DNA from: Paenarthrobacter sp. AR 02
GTDB lineage: Bacteria; Actinomycetota; Actinomycetes; Actinomycetales; Micrococcaceae
Length of the DNA: 64,000 bases
Direction of reading: 5' to 3'
NCBI RefSeq assembly: GCF_021538675.1
Contig: NZ_JAJUKH010000002.1
Coordinates: forward strand, 310,001 to 374,000
Of this stretch, positions 52,768-61,675 are shown in pieces. The notes under the pieces were generated by a model. It made no database searches and was not told the DNA's origin. It worked only from the letters and a program-made list of their open reading frames with translations. The translations under genes and the position numbers were made by a program. Within the stretch, counting starts at the first letter, position 1. Each line of letters opens with the position of its first letter.

Positions 52768-53865
52768 TTACTTGGTGATCGGGCCCAATACCGGATCGTC
52801 AACGTAGGCCGTCTTGACGTTCTCCTTGGTCACGATCTGTGGCGGCAGGAGGAATGCCGGAACGGTCTTGACGCCGTTGTTGTAGGAGTCCTTGTCGTTG
52901 ATCTCCAGCTGCTTGCCTGCCTGGAGGTCCTTCACCATGGTGATGGCGTGCTCAACGAGCTTGCGGGTGTCCTTGTTGATGGTGGAGTACTGCTCGCCGG
53001 CCATGATCGACTTGACGGACTCAACTTCGGAGTCCTGGCCGGTGACAACGGGGAGCGGCTTGCCGGCGGCCTTGACGGACGTCAGCACTGCACGGGCCAG
53101 GGTGTCGTTCGGGGACAGGACGCCGTCCAGTGAAGCGGTGCCGTAGCTGCCGGTGAGCAGCGTGTCAGCGCGACGCTGGGCGTTTTCAGCCTTCCAACCC
53201 TGGGTAACAGCCTGCTCGAACGAGGTCTGGCCGGAAACTACCTTCAGGGTGCCGTCGTCCAACTTCGGCTTCAGGACGCTCATGGCGCCGTCGAAGAAGA
53301 CCTTCGCATTGGCATCGTCGGGGGAACCGGCGAAGAGCTCAATGTTGTACGGGCCGGACGGCTTCTTGGCCTTCATGCCGTCCAGCAGGGCCTGGCCCTG
53401 GAGGACACCAACCTTGAAGTTGTCGTAGGCCACGTAGTAGTCCACGTTTTCGGTGTTCAGGAGCAGGCGGTCATAAGCGATGACCGTTGCGCCAGAATCC
53501 TTGGCCTGCTTGAGCTGCGTACCCAGCTGGGCGCCGTCGATGGCACCCACAATGATCACCTTGGCACCCTTGGTAACCATGGCACTGATCTGGTTCTGCT
53601 GCTCGGACACGCCGCCGTTGGCGAACTGGACGTCGGCCTTGAAGCCGGCGCCGGTGAGGCCGTCGTTGAACAGCTTCTCCGCCAGGACCCAGTTCTCACT
53701 GGTCTTCTGCGGAAGTGCGACGCCGATCAGCGAGTCCTTGGGGAACGCTTCCCCGCCAGCTGTGCTGCTGCTTGAGCCGCTGTCAGTGCGGCCGCAGGCC
53801 GTCAGCGCCAGTGCCGCGATGGCAGCGACTGCTGCTGCCTTTCCTGCTTTACCAAACATTCGCAT
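52768..53865 (-). CDS. Sugar-binding lipoprotein of an ABC transporter (ChvE/XylF-like)
   Basis: The protein has 365 residues from ATG 53865. The lipobox is ALTACGRTD, then SLIGVALPQKTSENWVLAEK and GAKVIIVGAIDGAQLGTQLK follow the periplasmic type 1 binding fold. YDRLLLNTENVDYYVAYDNF and VTGQDSEVESVKSIMAGEQY match the ChvE-like multiple-monosaccharide family. It delivers a sugar such as xylose, arabinose or galactose to the MmsAB transporter encoded by the two genes upstream. Confidence 0.9.
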   Translation of the reverse strand: MRMFGKAGKAAAVAAIAALALTACGRTDSGSSSSTAGGEAFPKDSLIGVALPQKTSENWVLAEKLFNDGLTGAGFKADVQFANGGVSEQQNQISAMVTKGAKVIIVGAIDGAQLGTQLKQAKDSGATVIAYDRLLLNTENVDYYVAYDNFKVGVLQGQALLDGMKAKKPSGPYNIELFAGSPDDANAKVFFDGAMSVLKPKLDDGTLKVVSGQTSFEQAVTQGWKAENAQRRADTLLTGSYGTASLDGVLSPNDTLARAVLTSVKAAGKPLPVVTGQDSEVESVKSIMAGEQYSTINKDTRKLVEHAITMVKDLQAGKQLEINDKDSYNNGVKTVPAFLLPPQIVTKENVKTAYVDDPVLGPITK

Positions 53866-53918
53866 ATCTTGGTTCACTTTCTGTGTGGGTGGGGTGGAGC
53901 GAGTCGTGCGGAAACCTG

Positions 53919-55187
53919 TCAGGCTTCCTTGGAAATGACCTCTTTGGTGGAGGTGGCTTCTTGGGGCTGGATCTCGTTGTTGCGCTGGAAGTTCTTCATC
54001 AACATGCCGGTGATGGAGCGCTTGCCCTGGGACTTGTTGTAGACATCGAAGGCCACGGCGGCCAGGAGCACCAGGCCCTTGATGATCTGGGTGAGGTCGG
54101 CGCCAACGCCGAGGAGCTGGAGGCCGTTGTTCAGGACAGCCATGACCAGACCACCGACGATCGAGCCGATAACCGTACCAACACCACCGGTGACGGCAGC
54201 GCCACCGATGAAGACTGCGGCGATGGCATCCAGTTCCCAAACGACGCCGTCGAACGGACCCGATGCGGTGGAGCGGGCTACGAAGATCATGCCGGCCAGG
54301 CCAGCCAGGATGGACATGTTCATCATGACCATGAAGTTGACCTTTTTGGACTGCACACCGGACAGTTCCGCTGCGTGGCGGTTGCCACCCACCGCGTAGA
54401 CGTGGCGGCCGAGGACCGTCTTGTCGGCGATGAAGCCGTAGATGAGGACCAGCACTGCCAGGATCAGGCCGGGGATGGGGAAGGAGGTGCCGGGACGGCC
54501 GGTGGCGAACAGGTACGTTGCGTAGAGGATCGCACCGCAGATCAGGACCAGCTTGGTGACCTCAACCCAGAGTTCCGGAACTTCGGCGCCAAGGGCCTTG
54601 GCTGCGGCACGGGCACGCAGGGACATGATGATCACGAAGGCGACGGCGACCAGGCCAATAAGCACTGTGAGGTTGTTGAAGCCGGTGTTCGGCCCAATCT
54701 CGGGAAGGTACCCGGAACCGATGAACTGGAATTCCTTGGGAACGGGAATGGTGTTGGACTTGCCCACGAACTGGTTGAAGCCGCGGAAAAGCAGCATGCC
54801 GGCCAGTGTCACGATGAAGGCAGGTATACCCACGTAGGCCACCCAGAACCCTTGCCAGGCACCGATCACCGCGCCCAGGAACAGGCCGAAGAGCACCCCG
54901 ACCCACCAGGGGAAGCCCCAGTCCCGCATCGCGAGAGCCACGAAGACGCCCACGAAAGCGGCCACCGAGCCCACGGAAAGATCAATGTGGCCGGCGATGA
55001 TGACCAGCACCATGCCGATGGCCAGGATCAGGATGTAGGAGTTGCCGTTGAACAGGTTGATCACGTTACCGGGGGTGAGCGTGCGTCCCTCGGTGAAGAT
55101 CTGGAAGAAGACGATAAGTGCCACCAGGGCGAAGATCATGCCGAACTGGCGGGTATTGCCACCAAATAGCTTCTTGAGCGCGTTCAT
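53919..55187 (-). CDS. mmsB: Sugar ABC transporter permease (MmsB/GguB-like)
   Basis: The protein has 422 residues with about ten to twelve hydrophobic segments. HIDLSVGSVAAFVGVFVALA is the conserved loop of BPD_transp_2 permeases, and VYAVGGNRHAAELSGVQSKK is the cytoplasmic coupling loop. AVFIGGAAVTGGVGTVIGSI is also diagnostic. The C-terminal tail is long and polar. It lies between the ATPase and binding-protein genes on one transcript. Confidence 0.9.
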   Translation of the reverse strand: MNALKKLFGGNTRQFGMIFALVALIVFFQIFTEGRTLTPGNVINLFNGNSYILILAIGMVLVIIAGHIDLSVGSVAAFVGVFVALAMRDWGFPWWVGVLFGLFLGAVIGAWQGFWVAYVGIPAFIVTLAGMLLFRGFNQFVGKSNTIPVPKEFQFIGSGYLPEIGPNTGFNNLTVLIGLVAVAFVIIMSLRARAAAKALGAEVPELWVEVTKLVLICGAILYATYLFATGRPGTSFPIPGLILAVLVLIYGFIADKTVLGRHVYAVGGNRHAAELSGVQSKKVNFMVMMNMSILAGLAGMIFVARSTASGPFDGVVWELDAIAAVFIGGAAVTGGVGTVIGSIVGGLVMAVLNNGLQLLGVGADLTQIIKGLVLLAAVAFDVYNKSQGKRSITGMLMKNFQRNNEIQPQEATSTKEVISKEA

Positions 55188-55232
55188 TGTTTTGGTCCTT
55201 GTGTCAGGAAGGGGTGAGGCTGGGCCAACGGG

Positions 55233-56789
55233 TCAGGCGGATTTGCGGGCGGAAGTCATGAGTTTCATGAGGCTTTCCTGGTCTGCTTCGTTCTTGTCCA
55301 GGACGCCGGTGATGGCGCCTTCGAAGATGGTGTAGATGCGGTCGGACAGGCCCAGGAGCTCAGGAAGCTCCGAGGAAATGACAATCACTCCCTTGCCCTG
55401 GTTCGCCAGTTTCTGGATGATGCCGTAAATCTCGTACTTGGCGCCGACGTCGATTCCGCGGGTCGGCTCGTCCAGGATCAGGAGGTCGGGATCGGTGAAC
55501 ATCCACTTGGCAAGCACCACCTTTTGCTGGTTGCCACCGGAAAGCTTTGCTACACCTTCCTCAACCGAGGGGGTCTTGGTGCGCAGTGACTTGCGGTAGT
55601 CCTCCGCTACGGAGAACTCCTTGCGGGTATCCACCACCGTGTAGTTGCTGATCTTGTCCAGGGCCGCCGCCACTGTGGTGGTCTTGATGTCATCCAGCAG
55701 GTTCAGGCCCAGGGACTTGCGGTCTTCGGTGACGTAGCCGAGTCCGGCGTCGATCGCTGCCCGCACGCTGCGGAGGTTCACCGGCTTGCCGTCCTTGTAC
55801 ACCTGGCCCTTGATGAAGCGGCCGTAGGAGTGGCCGAACAAGGAACGGGCCAGTTCGGTCCGCCCTGCACCCATCAGGCCGGCGAAGCCCACAATCTCGC
55901 CACGCCGTACGTAGAAGTTGGAGCCCTTGCAGATCAGGCGGTCCTGGATCTGCGGGTGGCCCACGGTCCAGTCCTTGACCTCGAAGAAGACTTCGCCGAT
56001 CTTGGGCTCGTGGTCCGGGAAGCGGGACTCGAGCGTCCTGCCCACCATGCCTTTAATGATGCGGTCTTCATCCACGCCGTCGCGTTTGACGTTCAAGGTC
56101 TCGATCGACTTGCCGTCGCGGATGATGGTGATCTCATCGGCGATCTGTTCGATCTCGTTGAGCTTGTGGGAAATGATGATCGAGGTGACGCCCTTACCCT
56201 TCAGGCCAAGGATCAAATCGAGCAGGTGCTGGGAGTCGGATTCGTTCAGCGCCGCCGTCGGTTCGTCCAGGATCAGGAGCTTTACCGACTTGTTCAGCGC
56301 TTTGGCGATTTCCACGAGCTGCTGCTTGCCGACGCCGATTTCCTTGATGGGGGTATCGGGGTCGTCCCGCAGGCCTACGCGGGCCAGCAGTTCCAGGGAA
56401 CGCTTGCGGGCTTCCGCCCAGTCGATGACGCCCCACTTGGTGGGTTCGTTGCCCAGGAAGATGTTCTCCATGATGGACAGTTCCGGGATCAATGCCAGTT
56501 CCTGGTGGATGATCACGATGCCTGCGGCCTCGCTGGCACGGATGTCCTTGAACTGCTGCGTCTCGGCCTGGTACACGATGTCGCCCGTGTAGCTCCCGTA
56601 AGGGTAAACGCCGGAGAGGACCTTCATGAGGGTGGATTTCCCTGCTCCGTTTTCACCACAGATGGCGTGGATTTCGCCAGCCATCACCCGGAGGCTCACA
56701 TTGGACAGTGCCTTCACGCCCGGGAATTCCTTCGTGATCGAACGCATCTCCAAAAGGATGGGATCACCTTGCGTGTCGAGGGATGTCAT
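55233..56789 (-). CDS. mmsA: Sugar ABC transporter ATPase, double-domain (MmsA/GguA-like)
   Basis: The protein has 518 residues with two ABC cassettes. Cassette one has Walker [30 protein letters not shown] and [13 protein letters not shown]. Cassette two has the degenerate P-loop [10 protein letters not shown], signature [15 protein letters not shown] and [14 protein letters not shown]. This duplicated layout belongs to monosaccharide importers (RbsA/XylG/GguA). It is the first gene of the operon, behind a promoter with a ROK-type operator candidate. Confidence 0.94.
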   Translation of the reverse strand: MTSLDTQGDPILLEMRSITKEFPGVKALSNVSLRVMAGEIHAICGENGAGKSTLMKVLSGVYPYGSYTGDIVYQAETQQFKDIRASEAAGIVIIHQELALIPELSIMENIFLGNEPTKWGVIDWAEARKRSLELLARVGLRDDPDTPIKEIGVGKQQLVEIAKALNKSVKLLILDEPTAALNESDSQHLLDLILGLKGKGVTSIIISHKLNEIEQIADEITIIRDGKSIETLNVKRDGVDEDRIIKGMVGRTLESRFPDHEPKIGEVFFEVKDWTVGHPQIQDRLICKGSNFYVRRGEIVGFAGLMGAGRTELARSLFGHSYGRFIKGQVYKDGKPVNLRSVRAAIDAGLGYVTEDRKSLGLNLLDDIKTTTVAAALDKISNYTVVDTRKEFSVAEDYRKSLRTKTPSVEEGVAKLSGGNQQKVVLAKWMFTDPDLLILDEPTRGIDVGAKYEIYGIIQKLANQGKGVIVISSELPELLGLSDRIYTIFEGAITGVLDKNEADQESLMKLMTSARKSA

Positions 56790-56857
56790 CAGCCCTTACG
56801 CCTCCAATGCATGACTTCGTTGTCGGCCCCGCAAACGGCGGAGCTGTCTGATGAAAA

Positions 56858-56889
56858 AGTAAACTGGATCACCCGGCTTGTCGTCAAGA
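56858..56889 (-). promoter_or_regulatory. Promoter and candidate operator of the sugar transporter operon
   Basis: On the minus strand TTGACG (56887-56882), an 18-bp spacer and TTTACT (56863-56858) form a promoter pointing at mmsA. CTTGTCGTCAAGA (56877-56889) overlaps the -35 and recurs as CTTGTAGTCAAGA before the ROK gene. Binding of the ROK repressor here would shut the operon; this is inferred. Confidence 0.65.
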
Positions 56890-56919
56890 CTTGAACGCAT
56901 CATCCAGCTAACGATTTCG

Positions 56920-58110
56920 TTACCTGCCGGTAATACCCGCGTGTTGGAACACCAAAGCGGCCGCTCCGAGCGCCTCTGCACGTGCCCCCAGCGAGGACAT
57001 GGCCAGGTGTGTCGTCTCGCCAACAACGGGCACTGCGTGCCTGACCAGTCCGCGGCGGATTGGGTCCAGCAGCAGGTCACCGAGCCCCGCGAGAGGACCA
57101 CCCACCACGATCACCTCCGGGTTGATCAGGTTGGATACGTTGCCCAAAGCGCGGCCGACGGCCAGTCCGGCGTCGTCCACCACCCGCTGCGTCGCGGAGT
57201 CCCCGGCGAGGCAATTGCGGACAATATCCTGGGGTGTCAGGAGCGACTCTTGCCCACGCCCCAGCAACTCGATCATGGTGGTTGTGGAGGCGATCGTTTC
57301 GAGGCAACCCCTGTTCCCGCACCGGCACACCAGTCCATGCTCGTGGATGGTTGCGTGGCCGATCTCCCCGGTGATTCCCACGTTGCCGTAATAGGGAAAT
57401 CCATTGAGGATCAGGCCCGCGCCGATGCCGGATCCGATCTTGAGGAACATCAGGTTGGAGACGCCGCTGTGCGGTCCCCATGTCACTTCGGACAGTGCGC
57501 CCAAGTTCGCGTCGTTGTCAACGAATACGGGGCAATTGAGTGCTTCCTCCAGCCGGTGGAGGATGTCGATGCCCACCCATTCAGGCAGGATGGCACCTTG
57601 GGCCACGGTGCCTGTTCGGCGGTCAATGGGTCCCGGAATACCCGCGCCGGCTCCCACCACGGCGGTGCGGTCGATACCGTTTTCGCGGAGCAGTTTTTCC
57701 AACAGTTGGACGGCCGCTTCAATGCCTTCTTCTGCCTGGTGACCCAGCGGCAATTCGATGTAATCCTCGGCAATGACGTGGTAGCCCAGTGAAGCCAGGA
57801 CCACCCGTAGGTGGCGGCGTCCAAAGTCGATTCCCACTGCGACCGCACCGTTGCTGTTCAGCCTCACGTTGGTGGCCCGGCGGCCGGAACTGGTGGTGGG
57901 TTCAGTGGAGACGAGGCCGGCGTCCTGCATGATTTTGACGATGTTGGACACCGTTGCCGTTGAGAGCCCGGTCTGACGCGAAAGCTCTGCCTGCGTGGAT
58001 GGCCCGCTCAGCAAGCACTCGATGATGCGCTGTTGATTCAGGTGGCGGAGCGCCGACTGCGAGCCGGGTTTTCGAGGGTGGCTCTTCGTTGAGCGCTGTG
58101 TAGCGGGCAT
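56920..58110 (-). CDS. ROK-family transcriptional repressor
   Basis: The protein has 396 residues. An N-terminal winged helix (RHLNQQRIIECLLSGPSTQA, SRQTGLSTATVSNIVKIMQD) is followed by the ROK sugar-kinase fold with VAVGIDFGRRHLRVVLASLG. The zinc motif is GLVCRCGNRGCLET, with the usual upstream His in HATIHEHG. It resembles XylR/NagC repressors that release DNA upon binding a sugar. It lies directly upstream of mmsA on the same strand. Confidence 0.92.
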   Translation of the reverse strand: MPATQRSTKSHPRKPGSQSALRHLNQQRIIECLLSGPSTQAELSRQTGLSTATVSNIVKIMQDAGLVSTEPTTSSGRRATNVRLNSNGAVAVGIDFGRRHLRVVLASLGYHVIAEDYIELPLGHQAEEGIEAAVQLLEKLLRENGIDRTAVVGAGAGIPGPIDRRTGTVAQGAILPEWVGIDILHRLEEALNCPVFVDNDANLGALSEVTWGPHSGVSNLMFLKIGSGIGAGLILNGFPYYGNVGITGEIGHATIHEHGLVCRCGNRGCLETIASTTTMIELLGRGQESLLTPQDIVRNCLAGDSATQRVVDDAGLAVGRALGNVSNLINPEVIVVGGPLAGLGDLLLDPIRRGLVRHAVPVVGETTHLAMSSLGARAEALGAAALVFQHAGITGR

Positions 58111-58136
58111 GACAAGAAGATTGCCCCAGAAGCATC

Positions 58137-58149
58137 CTTGTAGTCAAGA
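58137..58149. promoter_or_regulatory. Candidate ROK operator before the ROK gene
   Basis: CTTGTAGTCAAGA differs at one base from CTTGTCGTCAAGA in the mmsA promoter and lies 27 bp before the ROK start, suggesting autoregulation. Confidence 0.6.
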
Positions 58150-58219
58150 AGTGAACACAGTGAGTCAAGCTTCACCGACATACTCCAACACAAGATGATT
58201 GGCTATGTACCCCTTGTGA

Positions 58220-58310
58220 AGCCCTCTAAGCATTGCGGGGCCCGGTTTGCGGGGTTAGTGCGCGCCGTACCGTGCAGAGCCGGCCTCGCAACGCGACGGG
58301 AGCGGGCAAT
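58220..58310. repeat. Single dispersed copy of the GC-rich repeat family
   Basis: GCGGGGCCCGGTTTGCGGGG ... GCAGAGCCGGCCTCGCAACG resembles one unit of the arrays at 31540-31690 and 32704-33300. No gene is seen in the 330-bp gap between the ROK gene and the nitrilase-family gene. Confidence 0.6.
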
Positions 58311-58442
58311 GCGTCCCATTTTGGAAGTCCGCGGGTCCAATTGCCTCAGTCGCCAGGACTGTTCCCGGCCTAGGCTTGAATCAAGAAACGCCCCGGCCTT
58401 GAGATGAGCGTCCGGGGTTCAGCGAAAACCTAGGTGGTAATG

Positions 58443-59276
58443 ATGCTGCTATCCGTCCTGCAGGCCAACGCTTCCGTCATGGATGTCGAGGCGAACCTGC
58501 GCACCATCGACGACGCCGCGCAGCGAGCCGCCCACGCCGGTGCCGGGCTGCTCCTCACGCCGGAGTTGTTTCCCGTTGGATACGCACCACTGCGGCTCCA
58601 TGGTGAACTCGACCCCGCCACGCTGCCAGGCATTCGGGAACGGCTCGCCGGGATCGCCCGCAAGCACGGCATTGGCTTGGTCTACAGCCTTCCTGCCGTA
58701 GCGTCGGGCCAGGAAACGCACGACGGCGCAGGGTCGCCTGCAACTCATGGCGCCTGGAACATCACGGCTACTTTGCTGGACGCAACCGGCTCCGAGGTCC
58801 TCAATTACGCCAAGGTCCACCTGTTTGGCCAGGATGAACACAAGGCGTTCGTCGGCGCCCAAGAACCTCCCGCCGTCGTGGATTTCAATGGAATCCGGAC
58901 GTCGATGCTGATCTGCTATGACGTCGAATTCCCGGAAGCCGTCAGGGCCGCAGCAACCAGGGGTGCCGAGCTTCTGCTCGTGCCAACAGCCCTGTCCGCC
59001 GGATTCGAGAACGTCCCGCAGGTCCTCATCCGGGCCCGCGCTTTGGAAAGCCAGTTAAACGTGGCCTACGCCAACCATTCCGGACACGAGGACGTCTACA
59101 ACTTCCTGGGCGGCAGCGTGGTGGCCGGACCGGACGGCTCGTTGCTTGCCGCCGCGGGGGAGTCCGCGACGCTGCTGTTCGCCGAGGTGGGCACGGAAGC
59201 CGTTAAGGCGGCACGGGCTGAAGTCCCATACCTGCGCGAACGACGGCCGGACCTTTATGGCAGCTGGGAACACTGA
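58443..59276 (+). CDS. Carbon-nitrogen hydrolase (nitrilase superfamily amidase)
   Basis: The protein has 277 residues from ATG 58443, which has AGGTGG five bases upstream (GTG 58434 and ATG 58440 are alternatives). The Glu-Lys-Cys triad is visible: Glu41 in LLLTPELFPVG, Lys in NYAKVHLFGQDEHKAF, Cys in MLICYDVEFPEAVRAAA. It hydrolyses a C-N bond in an amide or carbamoyl compound; R-amidase or deaminated-glutathione-amidase-like activities are possible. It stands alone. Confidence 0.9.
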   Translation: MLLSVLQANASVMDVEANLRTIDDAAQRAAHAGAGLLLTPELFPVGYAPLRLHGELDPATLPGIRERLAGIARKHGIGLVYSLPAVASGQETHDGAGSPATHGAWNITATLLDATGSEVLNYAKVHLFGQDEHKAFVGAQEPPAVVDFNGIRTSMLICYDVEFPEAVRAAATRGAELLLVPTALSAGFENVPQVLIRARALESQLNVAYANHSGHEDVYNFLGGSVVAGPDGSLLAAAGESATLLFAEVGTEAVKAARAEVPYLRERRPDLYGSWEH

Positions 59277-59326
59277 CGTTCGTCTGTGATGCCCTCGGTA
59301 GGCAGCAACTTATCCATGGCTTGCCC

Positions 59327-59464
59327 CTAGCCGAGCAACTCGAGGTATTGAGGCCGGCATTTCATGGCGTGGATCAGTTCTTCACTCTCGTCGTCCCATA
59401 CCAGCACGACGAGTTCCAGAAGCCGACCGTGCGTATCGAAGCCGAGACTCGGTACTGATCCCAT
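59327..59464 (-). CDS. Short toxin-like ORF next to an RHH-type antitoxin
   Basis: The ORF has 45 residues from ATG 59464: GSVPSLGFDTHGRLLELVVL, then DDESEELIHAMKCRPQYLEL. The phrase GRLLE...IHAMK.R..YL resembles the C-terminal half of small RelE/BrnT-like toxins found beside ribbon-helix-helix antitoxins; full toxins are about twice as long. It follows the antitoxin by 24 bp, and the frame continues from the antitoxin stop (TGA then TTG). It may be truncated or a naturally short toxin. Confidence 0.5.
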   Translation of the reverse strand: MGSVPSLGFDTHGRLLELVVLVWDDESEELIHAMKCRPQYLELLG

Positions 59465-59488
59465 GCTTGCGTGCGGAGCTGCGGGCAA

Positions 59489-59749
59489 TCACGCTGCGTT
59501 TGCCCAAGCCGCGAGGGCGGCCCGGAATGCCTCGGACCGGTTCAGGTGCTCGCGCTCGGCTCGAGCCATGACCGCAGCCAATTCGTCGACTGTCAGTCGA
59601 ACTGGAACCACCTGCGAGGCCTCCGCGCCCCGGGCAGGCCGCCCCATTCGTGCCTTCAGTTCCTTGACGTCGAAACCGGCTTCGGCCTCGTCAGCCCATT
59701 GGTCGATCTCAGTATCTGAAACTTGACGTCCGTGCATCTTCCGTTCCAT
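59489..59749 (-). CDS. Ribbon-helix-helix antitoxin-like protein
   Basis: The protein has 86 residues (ATG 59749, or ATG 59737 just after GGAACGGAAG). The acidic N-terminal half is DTEIDQWADEAEAGFDVKEL, and the C-terminal half QVVPVRLTVDELAAVMARAE and HLNRSEAFRAALAAW has the strand-helix-helix pattern of RHH/CopG proteins. It would neutralise the adjacent short toxin-like product and repress its own promoter. Confidence 0.65.
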   Translation of the reverse strand: MERKMHGRQVSDTEIDQWADEAEAGFDVKELKARMGRPARGAEASQVVPVRLTVDELAAVMARAEREHLNRSEAFRAALAAWANAA

Positions 59750-59856
59750 GCGGTCTATCGTATTACGAAACTTTTTGCTGCGGCTAGATAGACGGACGCC
59801 CAGTATCCGGAAAAGTGCGCTTTGCGATGCTATCCACCTGCAGGCAGCCGCGCGGA

Positions 59857-60057
59857 CTAATAGCCCCCGCCCGTGCCGTCACTCGGGCTGGCGTTCCGAT
59901 ACGTACCGCCGTCCCGGTAAACCCGGCCACGCTGGGATTGAAATGTTCCCCTGTGGGCGGGTGGCTTGTCCTTCGCCTTCCTCTTTTGGCGGAAGCTTCT
60001 CCAAACGACGCCGAGGGCAAGGGCGATCGGCACCGCTATGACAGCCAAGGTTTCCAT
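59857..60057 (-). CDS. Small single-span membrane protein (uncertain)
   Basis: The ORF has 66 residues: METLAVIAVPIALALGVVWR forms one helix, followed by a basic, Gly/Arg/Ser-rich tail. No family was recognised and there is no clear ribosome site. It lies just downstream of the PucR gene on the same strand. It may not be real. Confidence 0.4.
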   Translation of the reverse strand: METLAVIAVPIALALGVVWRSFRQKRKAKDKPPAHRGTFQSQRGRVYRDGGTYRNASPSDGTGGGY

Positions 60058-60067
60058 AGGGTTGAGC

Positions 60068-61675
60068 CTAATCTGAAGCGGTGGCGCCCGCTGTCAGGAG
60101 ATCGTCCACGTACTGCAGCGCAAACCACAACTCGGCCCGTACCTGTGCCTGGTTGAGGTCCATCTCCAGCAGTTCCCCGAGGACGCCGATCTGGCGACGC
60201 ACGCTGTTGCGGTGCAGTCCCAGGAGTTTGGCCGAACCGTCCCAGCTGCCATTTTCACTGAGCCAGCCGCGCAGGACGCTCAACAGCGGGTCCCTGCGGT
60301 CCGGCTCCAGCGACAGCACGGGAGACAACAGCCGTGACGCCAGCATGGTCCCGGCATCGCGTCCCAAGAGACCACCCACGGTCCACGAAATCTCATCCAC
60401 GCGGGCACTTACACCGCTGGACACGACACGGCTCCGCAACGAGCTTGCCCGCTGGTACGCTGCCGTGAGCCCGGACAGTTCCGTAGGCTCGCCGATCACC
60501 AGCCGCCAACCGAGTTTCTCGACATCTGCCAGCAAGGAATCGTCAACGCGCAGCCGGGTGATGGCCGCGAAACCATAGTCGGTAATCTCCACGAGTTTGG
60601 TATCGAACAGCCGCCTCCATTGCAGCAGCTCCCGCACGGGCCCTTCATCCGCCGCGCCGTCCACCCGGACCCCCTGCGCAACCCGCATCTGCGCGGACCG
60701 CGTGGAGGACAGGCTCTGCGCAAGCAGGTCCTTCAAACCGTTGACATGTTTGGTCCCGCCCGTGGCCAGCGATTCCGGGTGCAGGAGGACCGCCGTGGCC
60801 AATTGGCTCGGGGCAAGGGAGCCGCTGGTCCGTTGCCTCACCAGCAGCTCAAGCAAGCCCACCGCAGCTTGCACTACGTTGTTCTGCGCAGGGGTCAGGG
60901 GCGTGTCCGAGCCGAGGATCAAGGCACCCAGGTTCGCGTCCTTGGTGCTGCGCAGCGGATGCCCGAACACCAGTGCTGACCCCGGCTGGTCGAAGCCGTC
61001 CATCTCCACGCGCGGCCCGCTCCCGGACAGCAACCTGCCCAGCATCGGTTCCAGCAGGGAATGTTCGACGCCGGTGCTGCCGCCGGCATTGTGCCCGCGC
61101 GCCCGGACCCGTCCGTCCGCGCCCACCAGCACGGCCCACACCGGCACCCGCTGCACGAGTGCGGCGAGCAGTTCGTGTTCGGGCCTGGGGGAGAGGACTG
61201 CCCGCATGAGTTGGCGGTTGGTATCGGCCAGATGGCGGAACACCCGTGCGTTGTCGCTTTCCAGGAGCTGCGAGAACTCCAAGCCGATCGCCGCGAAGGG
61301 CACGGATTCGGGCACCTCGAACAGGGTGAGGTTGTGCCTGCGGCAAGCGTCCAGCAGCACGTCAGGGACGCCGTCGAAATAGGGCCTGATCCCGAATCCG
61401 AGTGCCGCCACCTTCGCTTCCACCAGCCGCTGGACGTAGGCGTCAACCTTCTCCGCCGAGCCGCCCTCCCCAAGGAAAGGCAGCCCGGCGGTCAGGAGGA
61501 ACTCGCCCTCGGGCAGGTAGGGCGTGGGGTCCTCAAGCTCACTCGGTTCCACCCATCGCAGCAGCGAGGAGCCGCTGCCGCCGTCGTGAAGCATTTTCAA
61601 CTCCGGCGGCAGTTGCTCCACGAACTGTTCCAGCGTGACGAAACTCAGGCGGGCGGTGGCGGGCTCAGGCGACAT
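60068..61675 (-). CDS. PucR-family transcriptional regulator
   Basis: The protein has 535 residues. The N-terminal PucR domain is about 10-130 (RWVEPSELEDPTPYLPEGEF, PYFDGVPDVLLDACRRHNLT), then a GGDEF-like/CdaR middle, and a C-terminal PucR helix-turn-helix with KLLGLHRNSVRRQIGVLGEL. These regulators activate catabolic genes for purines, amino acids or amines. It overlaps the alanine racemase gene by 11 bp, so both are made together, and it probably also controls the divergent APC permease. Confidence 0.9.
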   Translation of the reverse strand: MSPEPATARLSFVTLEQFVEQLPPELKMLHDGGSGSSLLRWVEPSELEDPTPYLPEGEFLLTAGLPFLGEGGSAEKVDAYVQRLVEAKVAALGFGIRPYFDGVPDVLLDACRRHNLTLFEVPESVPFAAIGLEFSQLLESDNARVFRHLADTNRQLMRAVLSPRPEHELLAALVQRVPVWAVLVGADGRVRARGHNAGGSTGVEHSLLEPMLGRLLSGSGPRVEMDGFDQPGSALVFGHPLRSTKDANLGALILGSDTPLTPAQNNVVQAAVGLLELLVRQRTSGSLAPSQLATAVLLHPESLATGGTKHVNGLKDLLAQSLSSTRSAQMRVAQGVRVDGAADEGPVRELLQWRRLFDTKLVEITDYGFAAITRLRVDDSLLADVEKLGWRLVIGEPTELSGLTAAYQRASSLRSRVVSSGVSARVDEISWTVGGLLGRDAGTMLASRLLSPVLSLEPDRRDPLLSVLRGWLSENGSWDGSAKLLGLHRNSVRRQIGVLGELLEMDLNQAQVRAELWFALQYVDDLLTAGATASD

